From Eshraghiella sp051880035 (GTDB lineage: Bacteria > Bacillota > Clostridia > Lachnospirales > Lachnospiraceae): a stretch of 26,468 nt of DNA. The stretch lies in NCBI GenBank assembly GCA_051880035.1, contig JBJENE010000059.1, forward strand, positions 1 to 26,468. The letters run 5' to 3'. Below the pieces are notes generated by a model. The model was not told the origin of the DNA. It was given only the letters and a program-made list of their open reading frames with translations, and made no database searches. The number at the start of each line of letters is the position of its first letter. Within the stretch, counting starts at the first letter, position 1. Shown piece by piece: positions 6,944 to 16,277 of the stretch. Made by a program: the position numbers and the translations under genes.

Positions 6944-7378
6944 TTACCTTCTGGCTTTGTCCAGAATTGTATTTATTGTATTTATAAGTACAATAGATGT
7001 ATACTTGCTGTCCTGGGAGTATGTAATGTGCTCCGTGGAATTATTGTCAATAACCTGGGCCGATATCTCGCTTAAGGAGGATGAAAGAAGCGGGTACATG
7101 GTTTCAACGGATTCGGACACATTAACCAGTGTTATGGATTTTACCTGCTCCTCATCAACGGTAATTTGCAAATCTAACGGGCTGTTGGCAAGGACAATGG
7201 ATGAAGTATATACTCCGGGAGCAAAAGTAGGATAAGCTGAAGCAGATTTTTCTTTTCCGGTTTTTCCTTTAATAATAAGGAAGAGCAGAATAATCAGTAT
7301 AATTCCCAGTACTACAAAAATTACAGTGTATATCAGCTGCTTTAATTTCAGAACAAGTATTTTGGTTTTCGCGCTCAT
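6944..7378 (-). CDS. Small membrane protein with degenerate FMN_bind-like domain
   Basis: 144 aa, starting at the ATG at 7378, which has TTGGAG about 6 nt upstream. After a basic N-terminus there is one strong membrane segment (about residues 14-36, very rich in Ile, Leu and Val), then a short linker. The extracytoplasmic domain of about 85 residues (PGVYTSSIVLANSPLDLQ... to the C-terminus) resembles the FMN_bind fold found in RnfG/NqrC-type proteins. The segment where FMN_bind proteins carry the S(G)AT flavinylation motif reads YSQDSKYTS, so covalent flavin attachment as usually described is unlikely. It is monocistronic, divergent from addB. The domain call rests on pattern resemblance alone; it might be an unrelated small alpha/beta domain. 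Confidence 0.55.
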   Translation of the reverse strand: MSAKTKILVLKLKQLIYTVIFVVLGIILIILLFLIIKGKTGKEKSASAYPTFAPGVYTSSIVLANSPLDLQITVDEEQVKSITLVNVSESVETMYPLLSSSLSEISAQVIDNNSTEHITYSQDSKYTSIVLINTINTILDKARR

Positions 7379-7443
7379 GTCATGCTCCAATATCTTATTA
7401 CTAAAAATTATGAAGCAAAGTACTAAAATATGCACTCAAAGTG

Positions 7444-7452
7444 TGATAGAAT
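7444..7452 (+). promoter_or_regulatory. Possible extended -10 of the addBA operon
   Basis: TGATAGAAT, an extended -10, lies about 20 nt before the GGAGGG of addB. No good -35 is seen at 17 nt. The same nonamer occurs at 20114-20122 before the trans-sulfuration gene. Confidence 0.35.
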
Positions 7453-7481
7453 ATAAAAAATGAATTCAAACGGAGGGTCAA

Positions 7482-10400
7482 ATGGCATTAAAAGTATTAA
7501 TCGGTGCATCAGGTCATGGTAAGACATATGAGTTATACAGCCGCATTGTTAATGAATCAGCGGCTAATCCGGATAGAAAATATATATTAATAGTTCCTGA
7601 GCAGTCATCACTTCAGGCGCAGAAAGATATTGTGCGGATGTGTCCTACCGGAGGAACTTTTAATATAGATGTGCTTACTTTCGGCAGAATGGCTTACCGT
7701 GTTTTTGAAGAACTGGGAGTGGAACTTTTAGATACAATTGATGACACGGGTAAGAATCTTATTATTCGCAGAATTCTTAACGAAGTGGGTAAGAATATGC
7801 AGATAATCAAGCCCGGAAGAGGACAGGGATTTGTTAATGAAATTAAATCCATGATTTCTGAATTTAAGCAGTACGGAATCACGCCTGTAATGCTTAAGGA
7901 ACAGATAAATACATTGCCCGGAGGAGAACGGCTCAGGCAGAAATTAAGAGATCTTCTGCTGGTATACGAAGAATTTGAAGAACAGATTAAGGGCAGATAT
8001 ATTACGGTTGAGGATAAGCCGGAGAAACTCCTTTCGGTTCTTGGTAAATCATCCTTTTTTCATAATGCGGTAGTTGCCCTTGACGGATTTACAGGCTTTA
8101 CGCCGGTGCAATACAGACTTCTTGAACAGATAATGCTCATATGTGATACATTGATAATAACTGCTACAGTCAGGGAAGATGATGATTACAGGGTAATAAC
8201 CGGCGAACAGGATCTTTTTGCCATGAGTAAGACATTAATTTCATCAATGGGTCGTATCGCGGACAGGCTGGGCATTAATACAGAATATGAACGCGTCAGA
8301 ACAGATACTGACAAATACCGTTTTGCCAAATCAGAGGAACTGGATTTCCTTGAGAAAAAGCTTTTCCTGTATGATGGAAGCAGATATGAGAAGGAAGTTA
8401 ATGATATTAAGGTAGCAAGGCTTAATAATACATTATCAGAGGTACAGTATGCGGCAGCGAAGATTCTTGACAGAGTACAGTCGAATGAATGCCGGTTTAG
8501 GGATATAGCCCTTGTAACAGGGGATATCAGTATGTACAGTATGGATATAATGAGGGTGTTTACAGAGTGCAACATACCTTTTTTTATGGATTCCAAAAGA
8601 AGTCTTATCGGAAACCCTCTGGTTGAGCTGATAAGAAGTGTTATTGAAATTGCAGAAGAAGATTTTTCTTATGAAAGTGTTTTCAGATTCCTGAAAAACG
8701 ACTTGTGCGGTATTGACACCGAATCCGTGGATATTCTCGAAAATTATGTGCTGGCTTACGGAATAAGAGGCATTACAGGATGGAGCAGGGAATTTGACCG
8801 TAAATATCCGGTTAAAGAAAGAAATCTTTCAATGGTTAATTCCACAAGAATAAAGTTCCTTGAGCGTATTTCCTCATTGCAAAGTGTATTTAGCAATAAG
8901 GAATCCACTGTAGGGGATTATATAAATGCATTGTATGAATTCCTTATTGAGCAGCAGGCATATGAACAGATGGAAGATTTGGCACTTAAACTGGAACAGG
9001 AATCCGGAAGCAATATGGGACTTGCCTCCAAGGCTTCGGAGTATCATCAGACATACGGTAAAGTTCTGGAACTCTTTGATCAGATTTATGCACTTATGGG
9101 AGATGCAGTACTGTCCGTTAAGGAATTTGCCGAAATTCTTGATGCGGGATTTGAAGAAATTAAGGTGGGAATAATACCACCGTCGGTTGATTGTGTAACG
9201 GTAGGAGACATTGAAAGAACAAGACTGGAGCATGTTAAAGTACTTTTTATTCTTGGAGTTAATGAAGGACTTTTACCGAAACTGTCTTCGGATACAGGTA
9301 TCCTATCTGATAATGAAAGAAAAATTCTTCATAATAATAATATAGAATTATCTCCTACGGCAAGGGAAAAGGTTTTTATACAGAATTTTTATCTTTATCT
9401 TAATATGACGGAACCGGAGTCCGGATTATATCTTTTCTGCCATAAATTCGGAACGGATGGCAGAGAGAGTAAGGTTTCAAGAATAATCGGTATGATTCAG
9501 AAACTTTTTCCGAAACTCAGAATTGAAAGTGAAGAACATATAAGTGCAGTTAACAGAATTACCAATGGTGACAATACTTTGCATTTTGTGGTGAATGACA
9601 GTTTTTTCAAAAATCAGGAGGATACCAGAAAAGAGCTTCTTTTGTATTTTTGGGAGACGGAACCGTATGCGTCCAGAATAAGACATATATTGGATACCTT
9701 TGCCAAAGAGGATACATATGATGAACTTTCAAAAGAGGCTGCGGGACTTCTGTATGAAGAAATGAAAAAAATCAGCATTTCAAGAATTGAAACCTATGCC
9801 GGATGTGCGTTTGCCCACTTTGCCGAATACGGACTGGAACTTAATAAGCGCAAGTTACACGAACTGAATCCGGCAGATATGGGTTCGCTTTTCCATAAGG
9901 CCATTGAAATAGTATCCAAGAATCTTAAGGATATGGGAAAAACATTTGCGGAGCTGGACGAAGAGGGCTGTGAAAAGCTGGCCGGCATGGCTGTGGACGA
10001 GGCGGCAGCAGAGTATTCCAAAGAATATTTTTCTGAAAGCAGCACCAATGAATACATTAAGAAGAGAATAACATCAATTATCAAAAGGACTGTTTATACG
10101 CTTGGAAGACAGCTTAACAGAGGAGAATTCGTACCGGTCGAATTTGAAAGTGTATTCAGCGAAAAATTCGGCAATACAGAAATAACCGGAAAGATTGACA
10201 GAATTGACATGGCTGTAAGTGGTGACAAGGTATATGTTAAAATAATTGATTACAAATCGGGAAAGAATGATCTGACTCTTGATGAAATATATTCGGGATT
10301 GAAGTTACAGCTTATGGTATATCTTCATAATGCTTTGCAAAAAGCTGCAAAGGATAACCCGGGCAAGAAAATAATTGCAGCCGGAGCTCTTTATAACCGG

Positions 10401-10922
10401 ATTGATGATCCAATAGTGACTTTTGATGACAATTCCTCGTACGAAGATTATAACGATACGGTTCTTATGGCTTTGAGACCTACAGGAATTGTCGGAATAG
10501 AAAGTCTTGAGTATATGGATAAATGGGACAAAGGTAATTCTCTTGTAATCCCTGCCAAAAAGAACAAAGACGGAATGGTGGTGTTTAGTGAAAACACGGT
10601 AACCGATGCACACCTGAAATGTCTTGCGGATTATTCGGCGAACACTCTGTCTTTAATGGAAGAACGCATAAGACAGGGAATTATAAATGCAGCCCCTTAT
10701 GAAGAGGCATGCAGGTATTGTCCGTATATGCCGGTATGCCGCAAGGATCCGGAGAAGGGCAATATCACATACAGACAGAAAGAAACTGTTTCCAAGTCTG
10801 ATAATGTATGGACTAAATTCGGATTTAAAGAGAGAATGCAGGATGATACCGAAGCAGAAGAGATAATACCTGAGACCAAAGAATGGGAGGATGCAAATGG
10901 GCTGGACGAAAGAACAGAGTGA
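7482..10922 (+). CDS. addB: AddAB helicase-nuclease, subunit B
   Basis: 1146 aa, normal for AddB, with CGGAGGG before the ATG. AddAB processes DNA double-strand ends for RecA loading, the Gram-positive counterpart of RecBCD. The N-terminus has the nucleotide-binding loop GASGHGKT. The C-terminal nuclease domain shows TGKIDRIDM followed by IIDYKSG with D923 and K925 at catalytic positions. The four iron-sulfur cysteines are present: C775 (in TYAGCAF) and the distal trio C1077, C1080 and C1086 in CRYCPYMPVC. The 3' end overlaps addA by 26 nt in another frame, indicating coupled translation in the usual addB-addA order. Confidence 0.97.
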   Translation: MALKVLIGASGHGKTYELYSRIVNESAANPDRKYILIVPEQSSLQAQKDIVRMCPTGGTFNIDVLTFGRMAYRVFEELGVELLDTIDDTGKNLIIRRILNEVGKNMQIIKPGRGQGFVNEIKSMISEFKQYGITPVMLKEQINTLPGGERLRQKLRDLLLVYEEFEEQIKGRYITVEDKPEKLLSVLGKSSFFHNAVVALDGFTGFTPVQYRLLEQIMLICDTLIITATVREDDDYRVITGEQDLFAMSKTLISSMGRIADRLGINTEYERVRTDTDKYRFAKSEELDFLEKKLFLYDGSRYEKEVNDIKVARLNNTLSEVQYAAAKILDRVQSNECRFRDIALVTGDISMYSMDIMRVFTECNIPFFMDSKRSLIGNPLVELIRSVIEIAEEDFSYESVFRFLKNDLCGIDTESVDILENYVLAYGIRGITGWSREFDRKYPVKERNLSMVNSTRIKFLERISSLQSVFSNKESTVGDYINALYEFLIEQQAYEQMEDLALKLEQESGSNMGLASKASEYHQTYGKVLELFDQIYALMGDAVLSVKEFAEILDAGFEEIKVGIIPPSVDCVTVGDIERTRLEHVKVLFILGVNEGLLPKLSSDTGILSDNERKILHNNNIELSPTAREKVFIQNFYLYLNMTEPESGLYLFCHKFGTDGRESKVSRIIGMIQKLFPKLRIESEEHISAVNRITNGDNTLHFVVNDSFFKNQEDTRKELLLYFWETEPYASRIRHILDTFAKEDTYDELSKEAAGLLYEEMKKISISRIETYAGCAFAHFAEYGLELNKRKLHELNPADMGSLFHKAIEIVSKNLKDMGKTFAELDEEGCEKLAGMAVDEAAAEYSKEYFSESSTNEYIKKRITSIIKRTVYTLGRQLNRGEFVPVEFESVFSEKFGNTEITGKIDRIDMAVSGDKVYVKIIDYKSGKNDLTLDEIYSGLKLQLMVYLHNALQKAAKDNPGKKIIAAGALYNRIDDPIVTFDDNSSYEDYNDTVLMALRPTGIVGIESLEYMDKWDKGNSLVIPAKKNKDGMVVFSENTVTDAHLKCLADYSANTLSLMEERIRQGIINAAPYEEACRYCPYMPVCRKDPEKGNITYRQKETVSKSDNVWTKFGFKERMQDDTEAEEIIPETKEWEDANGLDERTE

Positions 10923-13900
10923 TGCCATAAATTACCGTGATGGGAATCTTTTAGTAAGTGCTGCTGCAGGTTCCGGTAAAACAGCGGTTTTGATTGAGAG
11001 AATTGTAAAGCGTGTTACGGATCCTAAAAACCCTGTTGATGTAGACTCCATTCTTGTGGTGACTTTTACCAAGGCGGCAGCAGAAGAACTCAAGGCAAGA
11101 CTTGGGAAAGCATTCGAAAAGGAAATCGAACTTAATCCGGGCAATGCGCATCTTATTAAGCAGCTTACACTAATTGATAATGCCAAAATATCCACGATAG
11201 ATAAGTTCTGTACATATATTCTCAGAAATTATTATAATACCATTGATTTTGACCCGGCTTTCAGAATAGCCGATGAGGGGGAAGTCAATCTGATTATGAC
11301 AGATGTAATGGAATCCCTTATCGAAAAAAATCTGAAAGCCGGTTCGGAGAAATTTCTGGATTTTGTGGAGGCATACGCTCCCGGCAAATCAATTCAAAAA
11401 ATATCAGATCTGGTATTCGGACTATTCCGGTTTTCACAAAGTAATCCATGGCCCGGGTTATGGTTAAAGAAGTGTAAGGATTTTTACAGAGCAGAGACCA
11501 ATGATGAATATATGGAGCTTCCTGTTGTTAAAAGTACCTATAAATATGTAAAAAGGTGCATGAATGAGTGTGCTTTTGAATGTGAAACTATGCTCAGACT
11601 GTGCAATGAACCGTCAGGTCCCGAATCCTATATCCCGGCAATAACAGCTGATTTGGAGCATTTCAGGGCGGCAGCTGATGCAGAATCTTTTGAAAGTTTG
11701 AAAAGATGCATGGACTTTTCATTTGACAAACTTGCCAGAGCGGTTAAAGTATCTGAAGAGCTTAAATTAACCGTTCAGAATCTCCGTAAGGAGGTTAAAA
11801 GCAGAAAAGAAAAGCTTTATGAGAAGTTTATGCAGGATACAGACAGGCAGTTTCAAAAATTTAAAGAGACAGCACCGTTTGCCGAAGTTCTAATAGATTT
11901 AACAACGGAATTTTGTGAGGAATACCGCCTGGCCAAACAGAAAAAGGGAATTGCGGATTTTTCTGATGTAGAACATTATGCACTTGATATTCTTATTGAC
12001 ATTCATGAAGATAAAATCAGTTACACAAATGTAGCAGATGAATTGGCGTCTGAATTTAATGAAATATATATTGATGAATACCAGGACAGCAACACGGTTC
12101 AGGAATACATATTAAATGCGGTGTCAAGGGAACGATTCGGCTATCCGAATATTTTCATGGTTGGAGATATTAAGCAAAGTATCTATAAATTCCGTATGGC
12201 AAGACCGGAACTTTTCATGGAAAAATACGACGCATATTCATCGGATAAAGGACCATACAGAAAAATAGAACTTCATAAAAACTTCAGAAGCCGCCCGAAT
12301 GTGCTTGACAGCATTAATGATATTTTCTTCACTGCGATGAAAAAGGAAGTCGGAGGTGTTGAATATACAAAAGATGTTATGCTTAACCCGGGAGGAGACT
12401 TTCCGGAATATAATGATGATGCTACGGAAATACTTCTGGCGGATGAGACTGAGTTTTCCGGAGAAGATATTAAGAATACCGAAATATGCGCTTACATGGC
12501 AGCAGAGAGGATAAGCAGACTGAAGTCTGATAATCCCTCAATTAAATACAGGGACATTGTTATTCTTTTAAGAAGTGATAAAGTGGCAGGACCGGTATAT
12601 GCATCTGTTCTTACAGCATGCAAAATTCCTTGTGTATACGCATCATCAACAGGATATTTCAGCTCATATGAGGTAAGAACCATAATGGATTTACTGCGGA
12701 TTATAGACAATCCCAGACAGGAGATTCCTCTTGCAGGCGTGATGAGATCGTTTTTCTGCTATTTTTCCGCAGAAGAGCTTGCACTGATTAAGGGTCCCAA
12801 AAGGTGGACCGAACTGTATGACTGTGTTGTACAGTATTCGCGGCAAAGCAATACTTTAGGACACAAGTGCAGACAATTTCTTGAAACACTTAATTTATAT
12901 CGTGAGATATCAGGAAGGGATACAATCGAGGAATTGTTGGTGGAGATAATCTACAATACCGGATACTATGATTATATAGGTTCAATGAGTGGGGGTACCG
13001 CTGCAAAGAGTAACCTTGATATGCTTATTGTGAAAGCAAGAGAATACCGCAATACCAGTTATTCCGGACTCTTTAATTTCTTAAGATATATGGAGAAACT
13101 TCAAAAGTATGATATTGATTACGGAGAGGCCGGAATAGTTTCGGAAGAAGAGGATGTTGTAAGAATTATGAGCATCCACAAAAGCAAGGGACTGGAGTTT
13201 CCTGTAGTAATAATCGGAGATATGGCAAAGCGATATAATCTGCGTGACATATCCGAACCTGTAATATATGACGGGGATGCGGGAATCGGCATGGACAGAG
13301 TGGATTTGACGCTCAGGGCCAAAGAGGTAATACCTTACAAAACTATGGTAGCGCATAAGATACTATCAGACAGCATCGGAGAAGAATTGCGAATACTGTA
13401 TGTTGCCATGACAAGAGCAGTTGATAAGCTCATAATGATTGGAGTTACCAGGAAAGATTCTTCCCTTAAGAAATGGAATAGTGTGCTTGAAACCGGAGAA
13501 ATGAATACATCATATCTTCTGGAAAATCCAAGATATATTGATGTTGTCATGCCCGGTGTAATGAAACCGGTTAAACAGGGAAGGTTTGCCATCCGGTGGT
13601 ATGACAGAGATACTGTTTTAATGATGGCAACCAAACCTATAGCTGATAAAATATACGATATTAACGGCCGTATAGAAGAATTGCAAAAAGGTACCGTCGA
13701 TGAAAAAGAATTTCAACGCATAAAGAGTAAACTGGAATATAAATACCCTTACAGTGATGTATTCAGTCTTAAATCAAAGTATTCCGTATCAGAACTTAAA
13801 CATAAAGCAATGGAAGAAAGCGAATATCTTGAAGCACGAATAGTATCTCCTGACAAGGAGAAACCTGTTCCGGAATTTATGAAACATGAAAAACAGGTTC

Positions 13901-14427
13901 TTGGTACATTTGTGGGAAATGCTTATCATAAAGCATTTGAGTTGTTTGATTACGATACGGAAGAAACATTTGATGGTATAAACACCATGATGGATGGCTG
14001 GGTTATTAAAGAAGTATTCCCAAAAGAGTACCGTGATATTGTAAATCCGCAGAAGCTGCTGAATTTTCTTAATACGGAAATAGGAGCCGACATGAAAAAT
14101 GCGGCAAAGCAGGGGATGCTTTTCAGGGAACGCCCGTTTGTAATGGAAGTTTCCGGCAATGAAATTTCATCTGAGTATCCCGAGAATGAAAAAGTTCTGA
14201 TCCAGGGTATAATTGACGCATTCTATTTTAAGGACGACAAAATATATGTGGTTGATTATAAGACGGATAATGTTCCGGACGGATCAAAAGGAGAAAAAAT
14301 TCTTCTGGAAAGATACAGAAGGCAGCTTATGCTGTATTGTGAGGCACTTTCCCGGATTACCGGTAAAGAAATAGGAGGCTGTTTTATCTATTCTGTAAAA
14401 AACGATAAGGACATCCGTATAATATAA
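10897..14427 (+). CDS. addA: AddAB helicase-nuclease, subunit A
   Basis: 1176 aa. The ATG at 10897 is chosen over the one at 10891 because the latter directly abuts the GGGAGG ribosome site, whereas 10897 has ideal spacing. It is a UvrD-like SF1A helicase with a C-terminal RecB-type nuclease. Visible motifs in order are Walker A AAAGSGKT (22-29, K28), motif II IDEYQD (392-397), GDIKQSIYKFR, MSIHKSKGLEFP, and LYVAMTRAVDKL near the end of the helicase. The nuclease site has D1107 (QGIIDAFYF) and D1120/K1122 (VDYKTDN). All catalytic elements are intact. A 70-nt gap without an obvious terminator separates it from the S8 peptidase gene. Confidence 0.98.
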   Translation: MGWTKEQSDAINYRDGNLLVSAAAGSGKTAVLIERIVKRVTDPKNPVDVDSILVVTFTKAAAEELKARLGKAFEKEIELNPGNAHLIKQLTLIDNAKISTIDKFCTYILRNYYNTIDFDPAFRIADEGEVNLIMTDVMESLIEKNLKAGSEKFLDFVEAYAPGKSIQKISDLVFGLFRFSQSNPWPGLWLKKCKDFYRAETNDEYMELPVVKSTYKYVKRCMNECAFECETMLRLCNEPSGPESYIPAITADLEHFRAAADAESFESLKRCMDFSFDKLARAVKVSEELKLTVQNLRKEVKSRKEKLYEKFMQDTDRQFQKFKETAPFAEVLIDLTTEFCEEYRLAKQKKGIADFSDVEHYALDILIDIHEDKISYTNVADELASEFNEIYIDEYQDSNTVQEYILNAVSRERFGYPNIFMVGDIKQSIYKFRMARPELFMEKYDAYSSDKGPYRKIELHKNFRSRPNVLDSINDIFFTAMKKEVGGVEYTKDVMLNPGGDFPEYNDDATEILLADETEFSGEDIKNTEICAYMAAERISRLKSDNPSIKYRDIVILLRSDKVAGPVYASVLTACKIPCVYASSTGYFSSYEVRTIMDLLRIIDNPRQEIPLAGVMRSFFCYFSAEELALIKGPKRWTELYDCVVQYSRQSNTLGHKCRQFLETLNLYREISGRDTIEELLVEIIYNTGYYDYIGSMSGGTAAKSNLDMLIVKAREYRNTSYSGLFNFLRYMEKLQKYDIDYGEAGIVSEEEDVVRIMSIHKSKGLEFPVVIIGDMAKRYNLRDISEPVIYDGDAGIGMDRVDLTLRAKEVIPYKTMVAHKILSDSIGEELRILYVAMTRAVDKLIMIGVTRKDSSLKKWNSVLETGEMNTSYLLENPRYIDVVMPGVMKPVKQGRFAIRWYDRDTVLMMATKPIADKIYDINGRIEELQKGTVDEKEFQRIKSKLEYKYPYSDVFSLKSKYSVSELKHKAMEESEYLEARIVSPDKEKPVPEFMKHEKQVLGTFVGNAYHKAFELFDYDTEETFDGINTMMDGWVIKEVFPKEYRDIVNPQKLLNFLNTEIGADMKNAAKQGMLFRERPFVMEVSGNEISSEYPENEKVLIQGIIDAFYFKDDKIYVVDYKTDNVPDGSKGEKILLERYRRQLMLYCEALSRITGKEIGGCFIYSVKNDKDIRII

Positions 14428-14497
14428 AAGAAATCAGTGTCTTTTGCAGTTTTCTTTAATAAAATATTTATGAGAAAAGTATTTCAGGCGGTATACC

Positions 14498-16174
14498 GTG
14501 AATCAGAAAAATGAAGAGGAGTTAAATCTTGCACTTAATCTGTCTGATGAGGAAAGAGCCAAAACATATGATTTAAACACAGGCTACGATATGATTACGG
14601 AGGAATGGGAGCTTATCGTAAGATACAGCGGAGATATTGAGAAAGCATTGGAACCACTTAATGCCTCAGTTCAAATATTGTCCGGAGGTTATGCAATCGT
14701 TAAGATTGGAAAGCTGTTAGTGGATGCGCTTGCATCACTGCCTGAAATAATTTATGTGGAAAAACCCAAAAAGCTGGTATATGAACTCGACTACTCAGTA
14801 TATGCATCCTGTGTGACACAGGTATGGTCCGAACCCTACAATTTGTCCGGCAACGGCTGCATTATTGCAATTATTGACAGTGGTATGGATTATTTTCATC
14901 CTGATTTTCAAAATGATGACGGAACGACAAGAATATTGGCAATATATGACGAAGAGAGCGGTGTTGTATATGAACGGGAAGATATTAATGAGGCAATAAG
15001 ACTGGGTGATTCTTCAATTGTGCCTGTTGTTGACAGAAGCGGGCATGGAACCCATGTTGCAGGAATTGCAGCAGGTAACGGCAGGGCTTTGGGCGGTAAA
15101 TACAAAGGTGTGGCATATAATGCAGAGCTTCTGGCAGTCAGGCTGGGACGCGACAGATATTTTAATACGGCAAGCCTAATGAAAGCTTTGGATTTCTGCA
15201 TTAACAGGGCGGTAAGCTATCAGAAGCCTATTGCAATAAACATAAGCCTTGGAAATAATTACGGAGCTCATGACGGAGCCTCTCTTCTGGAAACTTATCT
15301 GAATTATATATCATCCGTATGGAAAACAGTTATAGTGGCAGGGACCGGTAATGAGGCATCCAAAAGAGTTCATATAGAAGGATATGTTAAGGACAATGCG
15401 GTTAAGGAAAATATTGTAATAGGAGAGAGGGAACCCTCCCTTGACATGCAGCTGTGGAAGAACTACGGGGATGATTTTCTTATATATATTACCGGACCGG
15501 ACGGACAGATGTACGGACCCGTCAGGAAAGAAGGAGTAACCGTATTTTTTATCGGCAACGGCAGCAGGTTATATGTATATTACGGAGAACCGGCGCCGTA
15601 CAGCACAAGCCAGGAAATTCTGTTTCAATGGATTGGCGGGGAAAAAGGGCTTCCGGCAGGAATATGGACACTTAATCTTGAACCGGTTGCAGTCAAAAAC
15701 GGAAGATATGACGGGTGGCTTTCATCAGGTGCTTTTGTGAGCCGTGATACCGGATTTGAGAACGCAGTGCCGGAAACTACTCTGACCATTCCGTCAACCG
15801 CCTACCGGATAATTTCTGTTGGTGCATATGATGCGGCTACGGGAAAATATGCAGATTTTTCGGGAAGGGGATATACCAGGGTTATTACAACTGTAAAGCC
15901 TGATTTAGTTGCACCGGGAGTGAATATAATGGCTGCATCTCCGGGAGGAGGATATACGGCGAGAACAGGAACTTCAATGGCAGCTCCTTTTGTAACGGGA
16001 GCAGCAGCACTTTTAATGGAATGGGGAATTATAAAAGGAAATGATTTGTATCTCTATGGGGAAAAAGTGAAAGCGTATCTTATAAGAGGTGCAAAAAGTC
16101 TTCCGGGTTTTCCAGAGACACCCAATATGCAGACGGGGGATAATGATATTATAATGTCATTAAGAATGCTGTAA
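14498..16174 (+). CDS. Subtilisin-like (S8) serine peptidase, clostridial Csp-like
   Basis: 558 aa from a GTG start, with CAGGCGG 6 nt upstream; no ATG lies near. The catalytic triad is complete: D127 (AIIDSGMD), H183 (SGHGTHVAGIAAG) and S493 (GTSMAAPFVTGAAA), with the oxyanion N285 (AGTGNEA). About 95 N-terminal residues (ELIVRYSGDIEKAL... to YVEKP) look like a short inhibitory pro-domain. There is no signal peptide or membrane segment, so it should act in the cytoplasm or be released by lysis or in spores. A large insert (about 295-435) sits between oxyanion and Ser motifs, as in clostridial Csp proteases that process germination hydrolases. A germination role is a guess: non-sporulating Lachnospiraceae also have such genes. 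It probably shares the addBA transcript. Confidence 0.9.
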   Translation: MNQKNEEELNLALNLSDEERAKTYDLNTGYDMITEEWELIVRYSGDIEKALEPLNASVQILSGGYAIVKIGKLLVDALASLPEIIYVEKPKKLVYELDYSVYASCVTQVWSEPYNLSGNGCIIAIIDSGMDYFHPDFQNDDGTTRILAIYDEESGVVYEREDINEAIRLGDSSIVPVVDRSGHGTHVAGIAAGNGRALGGKYKGVAYNAELLAVRLGRDRYFNTASLMKALDFCINRAVSYQKPIAINISLGNNYGAHDGASLLETYLNYISSVWKTVIVAGTGNEASKRVHIEGYVKDNAVKENIVIGEREPSLDMQLWKNYGDDFLIYITGPDGQMYGPVRKEGVTVFFIGNGSRLYVYYGEPAPYSTSQEILFQWIGGEKGLPAGIWTLNLEPVAVKNGRYDGWLSSGAFVSRDTGFENAVPETTLTIPSTAYRIISVGAYDAATGKYADFSGRGYTRVITTVKPDLVAPGVNIMAASPGGGYTARTGTSMAAPFVTGAAALLMEWGIIKGNDLYLYGEKVKAYLIRGAKSLPGFPETPNMQTGDNDIIMSLRML

Positions 16175-16188
16175 AATTGTTGATTATA

Positions 16189-16217
16189 TTGCACTCAATT
16201 AAAATCAATGTTATAAT
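16189..16217 (+). promoter_or_regulatory. Promoter of the HD-GYP/GGDEF gene
   Basis: TTGCAC (16189-16194), a 17-nt spacer and a perfect TATAAT (16212-16217) with extended-10 TG at 16209-16210, starting 15 nt after the peptidase stop codon. The leader would be about 55 nt. Confidence 0.7.
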
Positions 16218-16277
16218 CATGAGCAAAAAAGAATACTTTATTTGGTGGAACTTACAATTACGCAAATTGGAGAACGA

